The position numbers were made by a program, and so were the translations under genes. 34,931 nucleotides of DNA. Origin: Flemingiibacterium sp045635785 (lineage in GTDB: Bacteria; Bacillota; Clostridia; Oscillospirales; CAG-272). Location of the stretch: positions 1 through 34,931 of the forward strand of contig JAZTWJ010000048.1 in NCBI GenBank assembly GCA_045635785.1, given 5' to 3'. The notes under the pieces are model-generated. The model saw nothing but the letters and a program-made list of their open reading frames with translations, was not told where the DNA came from and searched no databases. Below, one piece after another: positions 5,940 through 14,536 of this stretch (position 1 is its first letter; every line of letters begins with the position of its first letter).

Positions 5940-8336
5940 ATGAATTTATCACTTGAATGGGCGCGTGATTATGTCGATCTCGACGGCATCACCCCCAAGG
6001 AATATTGCGACAAATTGACCGCCACCGGCTCCAAGGTGGAAGGCTTTGAGATCCTCGGTGAGGACATTGAAAATGTGGTTGTGGGCAAGGTGCTATCTTT
6101 GGAGCGTCACCCCGACTCGGATCACCTTTGGATCTGTCAGATCGACATTGGCGAGGAAGCGGCAGTGCAGATTGTGACCGGCGCACAGAATCTTTTTGAA
6201 GGCGCGCTGGTTCCCGTAGCAAAGGCTCCTTCCAAATTGCCCGGCGGCGTGAATATCAAGGCAGGAAAGCTGCGCGGCGTTCCGTCGAACGGCATGCTCT
6301 GCTCCATTGGCGAGCTGAGTCTCACCACGCATGATATGCCCGGTGCCTGCGAGGATGGCATTTTTATTCTCGAAGGCATGGAGTGCAAGCCCGGCGATGA
6401 CATCCACGATGTATTGAAGCTCACCGATACGGTGGTGGAGTTTGAGATCACCTCTAACCGCCCCGACTGCCTGTCCGTAATTGGACTTGCAAGAGAAAGT
6501 GCGGTATCTTTTGGTCGTGAATTCAAGCCGAAAACACCTGTTGTTACCTATGCAAAGGATGGCGACAAAATCGAAAACTATCTCTCTGTGGATGTGCAGG
6601 ATGCGGAGCTCTGCCCGCGCTATACTGCCCGCGTGGTCAAGAATGTAAAAATCGAGCCCTCGCCGCTTTGGCTGCGGATGCGTCTGCGCGCATCGGGCGT
6701 GCGCCCCATCAACAACATCGTTGATATTACCAACTACGTTATGCTGGAATACGGTCAGCCCATGCACGCATTTGATTATACCTGCCTTGACGGTTCGAAA
6801 ATCATCGTGCGCCGTGCTGCCGACGGCGAAACCTTCCGCTCGCTGGATGACAACGATCATACGCTGAACAACTCCAATCTCGTCATCGCCGACGAAAAAA
6901 AGGCTGTGGCACTTGCAGGCGTTATGGGCGGCGCAAACAGCGAGATCAAGGACGATACCGCCACGGTGGTATTTGAATCTGCGAACTTCCTCGGAAGCTC
7001 GGTTCGTGTCACCGCCAAGAGCCAGGGCATGCGTACCGAATCCTCGGGACGTTTTGAAAAGGGGCTGGACCCCGAAAACACCATGCCTGCCCTCGACCGT
7101 GCCTGCGAGCTGATCACTCTGCTCGGTGCAGGTGAAGTGGTGGACGGAACCATTGATGTTTACAAGGGCAAGCAGGAGCCCTTCAAAATGCCCTTGGAGG
7201 TAGATCGCATCAATGCATTCCTCGGACTTGATGTAAGCGCGGACTACATGAAGGATGTCCTTCGCAAGCTGGACTTCGGCATCGAAGGCGATACGCTGAT
7301 CGTTCCCTCCTTCCGTGCAGACTGCCGCTGCATGAACGATATTGCCGAAGAAATTCTTCGCATCTATGGCTATGACACCATCAAATCCACAAAGTTTGTC
7401 ACGCCCATCGTTTCCGGCACGCGCACCGCGGTACAGAAGTTTGAACTGCTGATGGCAGACACCCTTTGCGCGATGGGTCTGTATGAATGCGAGACCTTCT
7501 CCTTCATCAGCCCCAAATATTATGACAAGATCGGCATGGCGGAAAGCGATTCCCGCCGCAAGTCCATTGTTATCTCCAATCCGCTCGGCGAAGATACCAG
7601 CGTGATGCGTACCACCGCCATTCCGTCCATGCTGGAGGTGCTGGCGCGCAACAACAACTACCACGCCGAGGCAACGGCTCTCTACGAAATGGCAAAGATC
7701 TATCTGCCCGATGAGGATCCGAAGAATCTGCCGGAGGAGCGTCGCCGCATCACCATCGGATTCTTCCGCGACGGCGATTTCTACACGCTGAAGGGTATGG
7801 TGGATACCCTGCTTGACAAGGCGGGCATCACCGATGCGGTTTATACCGCCGATCGCGACAATGCTACCTTCCATCCCGGACGCTGTGCGAAGATCATCTG
7901 CGCGGACGGCACCGAGCTTGGCACCATCGGCGAAATTCATCCGCTTGTTTCTGCAGACTACGAAATTGATGTGCCCATATATGTGGCAGACCTCGATTTT
8001 GAGAATCTGTTTGAAAAGGCATCCATGGACAAGCAGTTCAAGGCTCTGCCGAAATTCCCCGCAACCACCCGCGACTTTGCCTTTGTCTGCGATGACGAGG
8101 TGGAGGTCGGCGCCATTGAAGCCGTTATACAAAAAGCGGGCGGCAAGGTGGTCGAGGACATCAAGCTGTTTGACGTTTACCGCGGTAAGCAGCTTGGCGA
8201 GGGCAAAAAGAGCGTGGCATTCACCGTCACCCTCCGTGCGCCCGATCGCACGCTGACCGATGAGGAAGCGGACAAGACCTCAAAGAAGATCCTGACTCTG
8301 CTCGACCGTGAAATGGGCATTACTCTGCGCGCATAA
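5940..8336 (+). CDS. pheT: Phenylalanine-tRNA ligase beta subunit
   Basis: 798 residues, the normal bacterial length. Domains in order: an N-terminal EMAP-like tRNA-binding domain (VVVGKVLSLERHPDSDHLWI, about 41-60), the B3/B4 editing domain (ITSNRPDCLSVIGLARE, then RPINNIVDITNYVMLEYGQP), the B5 domain (near 400-470), a catalytic-like core, and the C-terminal ferredoxin-fold anticodon-binding domain (FPATTRDFAFVCDDEVEVG to the end). The beta subunit recognises tRNA-Phe and edits misacylated Tyr. GAAAGGAAGC lies 7-10 nt before the ATG. The gene is the second cistron of the T-box-controlled operon and ends at a terminator. Confidence 0.97.
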   Translation: MNLSLEWARDYVDLDGITPKEYCDKLTATGSKVEGFEILGEDIENVVVGKVLSLERHPDSDHLWICQIDIGEEAAVQIVTGAQNLFEGALVPVAKAPSKLPGGVNIKAGKLRGVPSNGMLCSIGELSLTTHDMPGACEDGIFILEGMECKPGDDIHDVLKLTDTVVEFEITSNRPDCLSVIGLARESAVSFGREFKPKTPVVTYAKDGDKIENYLSVDVQDAELCPRYTARVVKNVKIEPSPLWLRMRLRASGVRPINNIVDITNYVMLEYGQPMHAFDYTCLDGSKIIVRRAADGETFRSLDDNDHTLNNSNLVIADEKKAVALAGVMGGANSEIKDDTATVVFESANFLGSSVRVTAKSQGMRTESSGRFEKGLDPENTMPALDRACELITLLGAGEVVDGTIDVYKGKQEPFKMPLEVDRINAFLGLDVSADYMKDVLRKLDFGIEGDTLIVPSFRADCRCMNDIAEEILRIYGYDTIKSTKFVTPIVSGTRTAVQKFELLMADTLCAMGLYECETFSFISPKYYDKIGMAESDSRRKSIVISNPLGEDTSVMRTTAIPSMLEVLARNNNYHAEATALYEMAKIYLPDEDPKNLPEERRRITIGFFRDGDFYTLKGMVDTLLDKAGITDAVYTADRDNATFHPGRCAKIICADGTELGTIGEIHPLVSADYEIDVPIYVADLDFENLFEKASMDKQFKALPKFPATTRDFAFVCDDEVEVGAIEAVIQKAGGKVVEDIKLFDVYRGKQLGEGKKSVAFTVTLRAPDRTLTDEEADKTSKKILTLLDREMGITLRA

Positions 8337-8345
8337 ATTTTATGG

Positions 8346-8372
8346 AAAATCCGCCTGTGAAGGCGGATTTTC
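8346..8372 (+). terminator. pheST terminator
   Basis: AAAATCCGCC TGTGAA GGCGGATTTTC, 10 nt past the pheT stop. Confidence 0.9.
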
Positions 8373-8480
8373 TTCATGTAAAGCGGGCATTCGTTTTTCG
8401 CATTTTTGTCAAGAATCGCCTAAAAAATCAATAGAATGATGCCAATTCGTAAATTTATTTTAATATCGCTTGAAAATCGG

Positions 8481-8509
8481 TTGACATGCGTTAAAAAAAA
8501 GCATATAAT
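8481..8509 (+). promoter_or_regulatory. Consensus promoter of the phosphoesterase operon
   Basis: TTGACA (8481-8486), 17-nt spacer, TATAAT (8504-8509): a perfect sigma-A consensus. The leader then contains a small inverted repeat, CCGAC-GT-GTCGG, just before the SD. Confidence 0.9.
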
Positions 8510-8557
8510 ATATAGTATAGATTTATTGATCCGACGTGTCGGCGGAAAGGAGAATGC

Positions 8558-9430
8558 ATGCGGTTTGCGGTAATTTCGGATATTCACGCCAACTTTTTGG
8601 CACTGGAAAATGCGCTGTGCAGCTTAGACGATTTACGCCGCGCGGGACAACCTCTCGACGGCATGATCTTCCTTGGCGACTATGTGACGGATTTTCCCTA
8701 TCCGCAGGAGACACTGCGGCTGCTCGATGAATGCAAGGCGGAATTCCCCTGCTATTTTGTGCGCGGCAACCGAGAGGATTATCTCATCCGCCACAAGAAG
8801 GATCCAAGCGACGGATGGAGCTATTGCTCCAGCAGCGGCTCCTTGCTTTATACATACGAAAATTTGGCGCCGTCGGATCTGGAAGCCTTTGAAAATATGC
8901 CCATCAGTCTTGACATCAGCCCCAAAAATCTGCCCGTTATCACCGCCTGCCATGCCTCTCCCCGAAATAACAAGGAGTGGATCATGAACCGCCCCCATCT
9001 GATCGACCGATATACCACGGAAATTGCGGGGCAGGTGCTTCTTTGCGGACATACGCACCGCAGTTGCGTGGTGGAGGCAAACGGTCGCAGAGTCATCTTT
9101 TGCCCCAGCCTCGGTCTTCCACAGGATCATCGCACAGGGCCCAAGCTTCTTTTGCTGGAATCGGGGCATAAGGTCTGGCGGTATCGGACGCTGAAGGTGG
9201 ATTACGACAAGCGGAAGATGATGAATGCGTTCAGAGACAGCGGGCTTTACGACAAAGCGGGTGTCTGGGCGAAGTGCATCATCAAGTCGATGTATGACGA
9301 GCGAGACCATGCGGCACATTGCGTGGCACTTGCATGGCGGAAGGCGACCGCGGACGGATACGCCGGCGGAACGGTGCTTCCCGAGCATTATTGGGAAGAC
9401 GCGGCGAGAGAGCTGAAGATCATCCCGTGA
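8558..9430 (+). CDS. Calcineurin-like metallophosphoesterase
   Basis: A 290-residue protein with the full set of metallophosphoesterase motifs: SDIHAN (7-12), LGDYVTD, RGNRED, CHASP and CGHTHRS. These residues bind two metal ions and hydrolyse phosphomonoesters or diesters. The first ~220 residues form the enzyme domain. The C-terminal ~70 residues (YDKRKMMNAFRDSGLYDKAG to the end) form a helical tail with Trp/His-rich stretches that I do not recognise. AAAGGAG lies a few nt before the ATG. The gene is the first after a consensus promoter, and ahcY follows 83 nt later on the same strand. The substrate is unknown. Confidence 0.88.
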   Translation: MRFAVISDIHANFLALENALCSLDDLRRAGQPLDGMIFLGDYVTDFPYPQETLRLLDECKAEFPCYFVRGNREDYLIRHKKDPSDGWSYCSSSGSLLYTYENLAPSDLEAFENMPISLDISPKNLPVITACHASPRNNKEWIMNRPHLIDRYTTEIAGQVLLCGHTHRSCVVEANGRRVIFCPSLGLPQDHRTGPKLLLLESGHKVWRYRTLKVDYDKRKMMNAFRDSGLYDKAGVWAKCIIKSMYDERDHAAHCVALAWRKATADGYAGGTVLPEHYWEDAARELKIIP

Positions 9431-9513
9431 TTATTTAAGGATAGCAGAATTTTCTAAAAACCATCAAACAAAGCCGTCCGCATCCGGATGGCACCCGAAA
9501 AAGGAGAAAAATT

Positions 9514-10755
9514 ATGAGCAGTATCAAGGATATTTCCCTTGCAAAAAGCGGTCACGACAAAATCAATTGGGTTAAAAGCTATATGCCCGTTTTGAATCGC
9601 ATCCATGAGCAATTCACCCGCGAAAAGCCTTTTGCGGGCAAGAAGATCTCCATGTCCATCCATTTGGAGGCAAAGACCGCTTATCTTGCCATCACGCTGG
9701 CGGCGGGCGGCGCCGAGGTTTATGTGACCGGCTGTAATCCGCTTTCCACGCAGGATGATGTGGCGGCGGCTTTGGTGGATCTCGGCTTTGAGGTCAACGC
9801 ATGGCGCGGTGTCACCGATGCGGAATATGAGGAGCATCTGAAAAAAACGCTGTCTCTTTGCCCCGATGTAATGATTGACGACGGCGGCGATCTCACCCAC
9901 CTGTTACACGGCGAATGCCGCGAATACGGCAAAAACCTCATTGGCGGCTGTGAGGAAACCACCACGGGCATTCATCGCCTGTTTGCACGTCAAGCGGCAG
10001 GACTTCTCGATTACACCATGATCGACGTCAACGATGCGGATTGCAAGCATCTGTTTGATAATCGCTACGGCACCGGTCAGTCCACGCTGGACGGCATCAT
10101 GAACTCCACCAACCTGATCATTGCGGGTAAAACAGTGGTCGTCTCCGGCTATGGCTGGTGCGGTAAGGGCGTTGCCATGCGCGCAAAGGGTATGGGCGCA
10201 AACGTCATCGTCACCGAAATCGATCCTGTCAAGGGCATCGAAGCGGTCATGGACGGCTTCCGCGTCATGACCATGGATGAGGCATGCGCGCTGGGCGATC
10301 TGTTCATCACGGTCACGGGCTGCAAGGATGTCATCCGCGCCGAGCACTTCGATAAGATGAAGGACGGCGTTCTGCTCTCCAACAGCGGTCACTTTGACGT
10401 GGAGATCGACAAGGCTGCTTTGAAAGAAAAGGCGGTGGAGGTTTGGGAGCGCAAGCCCAACATCACCGGCTACAAAATGCCCGACGGACGCGTTCTCAAT
10501 CTGATGGCAGAGGGCAGACTCGTCAATCTTGCCGCAGGCAACGGTCATCCGGCGGAAATTATGGATATGAGCTTTGCCATTCAGGCAAAGAGCCTTGAAT
10601 ATCTTGTGAAAAATGAAGGCAAGCTGGAAAAGAAGGTTTATCAGGTGCCGCGTGAAATTGACGCAGAGGTTGCCGCGCTCAAGCTGGCTTCTCTTGGCGC
10701 CGCTTGCGATGTGCTCAGTCAGGAGCAAAAGGAATATCTTGCAAAAATCGACTGA
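9514..10755 (+). CDS. ahcY: S-adenosylhomocysteine hydrolase, short type
   Basis: Reversibly splits S-adenosylhomocysteine into adenosine and homocysteine, using bound NAD. At 413 residues it belongs to the short group. The Rossmann motif is GYGWCGKG instead of the usual GYGDVGKG, and the active-site segment is NDADCKHLFDNRYGTGQS. This keeps the catalytic Lys, Asp and Asn of the canonical TKSKFDN, but the Lys before Phe is Leu. The canonical C-terminal Lys/Tyr-containing tail (DHYRY type) is missing; the protein ends EYLAKID. This pattern resembles Thermotoga/archaeal enzymes. AAAGGAG 8 nt before the ATG supports the start. The upstream 83 nt hold a hairpin (GCCGTCCG...CGGATGGC) but no SAH riboswitch that I recognise. 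Confidence 0.93.
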   Translation: MSSIKDISLAKSGHDKINWVKSYMPVLNRIHEQFTREKPFAGKKISMSIHLEAKTAYLAITLAAGGAEVYVTGCNPLSTQDDVAAALVDLGFEVNAWRGVTDAEYEEHLKKTLSLCPDVMIDDGGDLTHLLHGECREYGKNLIGGCEETTTGIHRLFARQAAGLLDYTMIDVNDADCKHLFDNRYGTGQSTLDGIMNSTNLIIAGKTVVVSGYGWCGKGVAMRAKGMGANVIVTEIDPVKGIEAVMDGFRVMTMDEACALGDLFITVTGCKDVIRAEHFDKMKDGVLLSNSGHFDVEIDKAALKEKAVEVWERKPNITGYKMPDGRVLNLMAEGRLVNLAAGNGHPAEIMDMSFAIQAKSLEYLVKNEGKLEKKVYQVPREIDAEVAALKLASLGAACDVLSQEQKEYLAKID

Positions 10756-10793
10756 TTTGCATAGAAACGGATTCATAAAACGGAGGGTATCTC

Positions 10794-11846
10794 TTGAACC
10801 TCAAGAAACGATTTGAACAACGAAATCCAATAAAAGCCGCAGTGCCGCCCGCATCGGAGGATGGATTATACGAGCTTTCCGAGATCAAGCGAAACGTTTT
10901 TCTCGAATCGCTGCATGATATTTCCTCGGACGATCTGGCGCCGCGTCCCGAAAAGAAAAAACGGACGGTGAGCGAGCTGATCGGAATGGGTATTCGAAGC
11001 GTGGTGCTGATCATCAGTATTATGGTGTTTATCTACAGCGCGGCAATGATCGTGCGAGCCGTTATCGACAAGCAGCGCGCGGATGATCTTTACGGCGACA
11101 TTGCAGGCAATATATTCGACGCGGATCTGAGTCGCGAAGGCGAGCATGCGGTGGCGTTGTCGCCGGCAGCAAAGCTTCCCTCGCCGATGCCCGATTATCA
11201 TACGGGGCTTGATGATTCCGCATGGGAGCTGGAGGATGGCGACAGCGGCGATGCCTATAACATCAAGTTCCAGCAGATGAAGGCAAATTTGACCTTCCTT
11301 CGCAATCAAAACCCCGATATTTTCGGATACATACATATCGAAGGCACCAACATCAGCTACCCCATCGTGAAGGGTGAGGACAACGATTATTATTTGGATC
11401 GCTCCTACAAGGGCGACTATCTTGTTGTCGGCTCGATCTTTGCCGACTACCGTTCCAACCGAGACATGCTGATGAATCGGAACACCGTCTTTTATGGACA
11501 CAACATCGACAACATCACCTGGGGTCAGATGTTCAACAACGTGACGAAATTTTTCGACGAAACGCTGTTCCACAACACGCTGATCGAGATCTACACCTTT
11601 GACGGCATCTATTATTACAAGCCGTTTTCCATCCATCAGACGATTGCGACCTACCAGTATTTCACCATGCATTTTGCAACGGATGAGGAGTTTGTCACCT
11701 TCTGCGAGACGATGCACAGTCGTTCCAGAATTAAAAACGATGCCACTTTTACACCCGATGACAAGATCATCACCCTGTCCACCTGTACCAATGTAGGCAA
11801 CGGACGCTATGCGCTCCATGCAAAGCTCGTGAAGGTGGAAAACTGA
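10794..11846 (+). CDS. Class B sortase
   Basis: A 350-residue membrane-anchored transpeptidase that would link proteins to the cell wall. A cytoplasmic basic N-terminus of about 60 residues is followed by one transmembrane helix (about 65-90), a low-complexity linker, and the sortase domain (about 170-350). The catalytic His is in TVFYGHNI (about H236), the Cys in LSTCTN (about C331) and the Arg in GRYALH (about R338). The start is a TTG at 10794, backed by GGAGG with a 7-nt spacer; no suitable ATG exists nearby. The unusually long cytoplasmic N-terminus is notable. No LPxTG-like substrate gene is adjacent. It follows ahcY by 38 nt, so co-transcription is likely. Confidence 0.92.
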   Translation: MNLKKRFEQRNPIKAAVPPASEDGLYELSEIKRNVFLESLHDISSDDLAPRPEKKKRTVSELIGMGIRSVVLIISIMVFIYSAAMIVRAVIDKQRADDLYGDIAGNIFDADLSREGEHAVALSPAAKLPSPMPDYHTGLDDSAWELEDGDSGDAYNIKFQQMKANLTFLRNQNPDIFGYIHIEGTNISYPIVKGEDNDYYLDRSYKGDYLVVGSIFADYRSNRDMLMNRNTVFYGHNIDNITWGQMFNNVTKFFDETLFHNTLIEIYTFDGIYYYKPFSIHQTIATYQYFTMHFATDEEFVTFCETMHSRSRIKNDATFTPDDKIITLSTCTNVGNGRYALHAKLVKVEN

Positions 11847-11871
11847 AAGTTCCGTCTATCAATCTGCGTTT

Positions 11872-11892
11872 TGTGACTCTGTTTTGGTCACA
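11872..11892. promoter_or_regulatory. Inverted repeat TGTGAC-N9-GTCACA
   Basis: A perfect 6-bp inverted repeat 26 nt after the sortase stop. It may be a hairpin or an operator; there is no T-run, so it is not a classical terminator. Confidence 0.4.
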
Positions 11893-11933
11893 GGCAAAAG
11901 TGTTATTGCGTAAACCAAGCCCCCAAAAAGGGC

Positions 11934-11962
11934 AGAAAGGCAGCTTTCGCCGCGGCGAGGGC
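11934..11962 (+). promoter_or_regulatory. SD-hairpin leader element, RlmA-like gene copy
   Basis: AGAAAGG (11934-11940), 2 nt, GCTTTCGC-CGCG-GCGAGGGC (11943-11962), then 13 nt to the ATG. Hairpin GCCC...GGGC (11919-11933) lies just upstream, as in the pyrE leader. The gap sequence shares GGTCATAA with pyrE. Two stem pairs have become T-G wobbles, so the pairing remains. Confidence 0.75.
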
Positions 11963-11975
11963 ATTGGTCATAACG

Positions 11976-12764
11976 ATGAGCATTCTCATCTGCCCCTTTT
12001 GCGGAGAGGCATTGGCAAAGGATGGCAGCAGTTATTATTGCGGCGGCGCAAGGCGGCATTGCTTTGATGCCGCAAAAAGCGGTTATGTGAGCCTCACCCG
12101 CGCCTCGGGCAGCTCCGGCGATGATCGCGAGATGGTTCGCGCAAGGACCGCATTTCTGGATAAGGGCTATTACCGTCCCTTCGCGGAGGCGATTGCCGAC
12201 GCGGTGGAAGGGGCTTCTGTGATCGTGGACGCAGGGTGCGGCGAAGGATACTATTCCTGCCGCCTTGCGGAAAAGGCGGCGGTCTATGGCTTCGATCTTT
12301 CCAAATACGCCTGCGACCATGCGGCAAAGCGGGCAAAGCGGGAGGCGAACGGCGCCTTTTTCGGCGTTTCCAGCGTATTTTCTCTGCCGGTGGCGGATGC
12401 GAGCGCGGATGCGGTGGTGAGCTTGTTTGCACCCATTGCCGAGAAGGAATTTCTCCGTGTTTTGAAGCCGGGAGGAAAGCTGGTCATTGGCGCGGCGGGC
12501 GTCAGACATCTGTATGAGCTGAAGCAGGCGATATACGCCGATGCCTACGAAAATGAAGGACGGCGAGATCTTCCGGACGGATTCACGCTGACGGAGCATA
12601 AAAATGTCACCTATACCTTTGATTGCGGGGGGGAGGATCTGCGGCCGCTGTTTTCTATGACGCCCTACGCCTTCAAAACGGCGGCGAGCGATGCGGCGAA
12701 GCTGGATGCGCTGGAGCATCTTTTGGTGACGGCGGATTTTGATGTGTTTGTTTATACAAAATAA
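11976..12764 (+). CDS. 23S rRNA (guanine-N1)-methyltransferase, RlmA family
   Basis: A 262-residue SAM-dependent methyltransferase. The N-terminal zinc finger CPFC (Cys 6, 9) with Cys22 and His28 (YYCGGARRHCFD), followed by AAKSGYVSL, is the RlmA signature (in E. coli CPLC...CPQRHQFDMAKEGYVNL). Motif I is VIVDAGCGEGYYSCRL, and LKPGGKLVIGA follows. RlmA enzymes methylate N1 of G745 or G748 in helix 35 of 23S rRNA; which site applies here cannot be told. The ATG at 11976 is chosen because it starts the zinc-finger segment; a TTG at 11964 would add four residues. No ordinary SD is present at the start, and the upstream hairpin element replaces it. Confidence 0.88.
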   Translation: MSILICPFCGEALAKDGSSYYCGGARRHCFDAAKSGYVSLTRASGSSGDDREMVRARTAFLDKGYYRPFAEAIADAVEGASVIVDAGCGEGYYSCRLAEKAAVYGFDLSKYACDHAAKRAKREANGAFFGVSSVFSLPVADASADAVVSLFAPIAEKEFLRVLKPGGKLVIGAAGVRHLYELKQAIYADAYENEGRRDLPDGFTLTEHKNVTYTFDCGGEDLRPLFSMTPYAFKTAASDAAKLDALEHLLVTADFDVFVYTK

Positions 12765-12812
12765 CCGCGGCAAACGGTGGCAATTTGCCGATGCAGAATC
12801 ACCCACAATTTT

Positions 12813-12840
12813 AGAAAGGACGCTTTCGCATAGTGAAAGC
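12813..12840 (+). promoter_or_regulatory. SD-hairpin leader element, GT2 gene copy
   Basis: AGAAAGG (12813-12819), 2 nt, GCTTTCGC-ATA-GTGAAAGC (12822-12840), then AGGACTAAGATG to the ATG at 12853 (12 nt). A second SD-like AGGA lies after the hairpin. Confidence 0.75.
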
Positions 12841-12852
12841 AGGACTAAGATG

Positions 12853-13563
12853 ATGAAAATATCTCTTTGTATTCCGATGTACAATGAATCGTCCATTATC
12901 AAGGACACCTTGAAAACCGTATCCGATTATATGGAAGCGAATTTTGACGATTACGAGGTGATTTTTTCCAACGACGGCAGCACGGACGATTGTCTTGCGG
13001 CGGTGGAATCCTTTGAAAACAAGCGCATTCGTGCTGTGAGCTATGAGAAAAACAAGGGAAAGGGCGCGGCGATCCGAAACGGTGTGATGCATGCGGTGGG
13101 AGATGTGATCGTTTTCACCGACTGCGATCTGGCGTACGGGCTGGACGTGGTGAAAAAGGCGGCGGAGCTGTTCGAAGCAAATCCCGATGCCGATGTTATC
13201 ATCGGTTCCCGTAATCTTGCAAAGGACGGATACGAGGGCTATACCTTTTTGCGTAAGCTGGCATCGAAGGTTTATATCGGGTGCCTTGCTTTTGCGGCGG
13301 GCTTCAAGCTGTCCGACTCCCAATGCGGCTTCAAATGCTTCCGCAAAGAAACGGCGCACGCCATTTTTTCCACCTGCGAGGTCAACGGCTTTGCCTTTGA
13401 CTTTGAAGCACTGATCAAGGCGAACAATATGGGCGCGAAGATCCTCGAGATGCCCGTGAAGATCATCAATCATCGCGAGAGCAAGGTCAACGTTTTCCGC
13501 GACAGCTTTAAGATGCTCAAGGATGTCCGCGCCATCAAAAAGAGAAATCCCAAAAAGAAATAG
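12853..13563 (+). CDS. Family 2 glycosyltransferase, polyprenyl-phosphate sugar transferase-like
   Basis: A protein of about 236 residues beginning MKISLCIPMYNESSIIKDTL, the typical GT2 N-terminus. The nucleotide-sugar region is FSNDGSTDDC, the metal-binding DxD is FTDCDLAYG, and SDSQCGFKCFRKE is the loop typical of dolichyl/undecaprenyl-phosphate glucosyl- or mannosyltransferases. It probably moves a sugar from a nucleotide donor to a polyprenyl phosphate or glycan at the inner membrane face. It has no transmembrane tail. Two ATGs compete (12850 and 12853). I prefer 12853 because AGGA is then 8 nt away and because the hairpin-to-start distance matches the other copies of the leader. It follows the RlmA-like gene by 88 nt. 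Confidence 0.85.
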   Translation: MKISLCIPMYNESSIIKDTLKTVSDYMEANFDDYEVIFSNDGSTDDCLAAVESFENKRIRAVSYEKNKGKGAAIRNGVMHAVGDVIVFTDCDLAYGLDVVKKAAELFEANPDADVIIGSRNLAKDGYEGYTFLRKLASKVYIGCLAFAAGFKLSDSQCGFKCFRKETAHAIFSTCEVNGFAFDFEALIKANNMGAKILEMPVKIINHRESKVNVFRDSFKMLKDVRAIKKRNPKKK

Positions 13564-13579
13564 AAATAGTAATAAAAGT

Positions 13580-14047
13580 ATGATAGAAATTACGACAAAA
13601 GGCGAGCGGGCGAAGGAACTTTTTCTCGCAGGATATAACTGCTCGCAGTCAGTGGCGGGCGCATTTGCCGAGGAGATCGGCTTGTCGCTTGATAGGGTGC
13701 TGAAGCTTTCCCAACCCTTCGGCGGCGGCATGGGACGCATGCGGGAAGTATGCGGCACCTTTTCGGGCGCGATGTTTGTGATCGGACAGCTTTACGGCGA
13801 TGCCGCACCAAACAGCAGCAACAAAGCACGGGTCTATACCATCGTACAGGAGCTGGCGGCACGTTTCAAGGAGGAGCATGGCTCGCTCATCTGCCGCGAA
13901 ATTTTGGGTTTTTCAAAAGATCAAGACACGGATCCTGCCCATCCGTCCGAGCGAACCGAGGCGTTTTACAAAAAGCGCCCCTGCGCGCGCGTATGCGCTG
14001 TAACGGCATCCATTCTGGACGCCTATTTACGGGAGCATTCGATGTGA
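13580..14047 (+). CDS. C_GCAxxG_C_C family protein
   Basis: A 155-residue protein matching the small clostridial family named for its conserved Cys pattern. YNCSQSVAGAF carries the first Cys, GGGMGRMREVCGTFSGA corresponds to the GCAxxG region (here CGTFSG), and SLICREIL and PCARVCAV carry the later Cys residues. The family is thought to be redox-active or metal-binding, often near electron-transfer genes, but its function is not established. Start at the ATG at 13580, 16 nt after the GT2 stop; no clear SD is visible (AT-rich AATAAAAGT), so translational coupling to the upstream gene is plausible. Confidence 0.8.
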   Translation: MIEITTKGERAKELFLAGYNCSQSVAGAFAEEIGLSLDRVLKLSQPFGGGMGRMREVCGTFSGAMFVIGQLYGDAAPNSSNKARVYTIVQELAARFKEEHGSLICREILGFSKDQDTDPAHPSERTEAFYKKRPCARVCAVTASILDAYLREHSM

Positions 14048-14101
14048 ATTGCTTTTTGGCGAAAATTTGACGGACTTAACAATAAATTCAAAAAATGTCC
14101 A

Positions 14102-14129
14102 TTGAAAATTTTTACTCGTATGATATAAT
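14102..14129 (+). promoter_or_regulatory. Promoter of the 103-aa membrane protein
   Basis: TTGAAA (14102-14107), 16 nt, TATAAT (14124-14129). Confidence 0.75.
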
Positions 14130-14171
14130 AATCATGCGATATACTATTTGTGAAAGGGAAGGTACAACGCA

Positions 14172-14483
14172 ATGAAAAACAGCACGAAAAAAACCGGTCT
14201 CAGCCCTCTGCAGTTGGCGCTGATCATTGGTGCTTCTGTAATTGCCGCTGTTGGCATTCTGATCCTCATTATGCAGATCTGCAAGAAGAAGGCGAACAAA
14301 AAGGCAGCGGATGCTTGCTGCTGCGAAGGCGATTTAGAAGATATTGAGGCATGGGATATTGACGAAGACATTCTCGCTGAGCTTGGACTTGATGAGGATG
14401 AGACAGAGGAGATCTGCGGTTGCGCTGACTGCGCTTGCACATGCGAATCGGACGAGACCGAGGACGCTGCAGACGAACAGTAA
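14172..14483 (+). CDS. Small membrane protein with an acidic Cys-rich tail
   Basis: 103 residues, not a family I recognise. A short basic N-terminus (MKNSTKKTG) leads into one transmembrane helix (about residues 14-36, LALIIGASVIAAVGILILIM), then a Lys-rich stop-transfer stretch (CKKKANKKAADACCC). The rest is strongly acidic with two Cys clusters: CCC near residue 49 and CGCADCACTC near 82-91. By the positive-inside rule the basic segments flank both sides, so topology is uncertain. The Cys clusters could bind metal or form disulfides. GGGAAGG precedes the ATG by 10 nt. The gene has its own promoter and terminator. Its DACCCEGDLE motif recurs as DACCTDDLE in the convergent neighbour. Confidence 0.8.
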   Translation: MKNSTKKTGLSPLQLALIIGASVIAAVGILILIMQICKKKANKKAADACCCEGDLEDIEAWDIDEDILAELGLDEDETEEICGCADCACTCESDETEDAADEQ

Positions 14484-14496
14484 TATACTTTGACTC

Positions 14497-14524
14497 AAAA
14501 AGCGGCGCAGTGCGCCGCTTTTTT
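14497..14524 (+). terminator. Terminator of the 103-aa protein gene
   Basis: AAAAAGCGGCGCA G TGCGCCGCTTTTTT, a near-perfect inverted repeat with a T-run. Confidence 0.92.
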
Positions 14525-14536
14525 GCCTGAATCAAA

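Noticed and set aside
6093..8132. A 679-codon open frame antisense to pheT
   Set aside because: It lies entirely opposite a well-conserved gene, shows no family motif or SD, and is explained by the codon usage of pheT. The same applies to the long antisense frames at 4788-5891, 14824-16041, 17236-18969 and 23982-25769.
9431..9513. SAH or SAM riboswitch before ahcY
   Set aside because: Only a small hairpin is visible; conserved cores of the known SAH/SAM classes are not there.
11872..11892. CRP-type operator TGTGA...TCACA
   Set aside because: The spacer is 11 nt instead of 6 between the half sites, and CRP regulation is not expected here; kept only as an inverted repeat.
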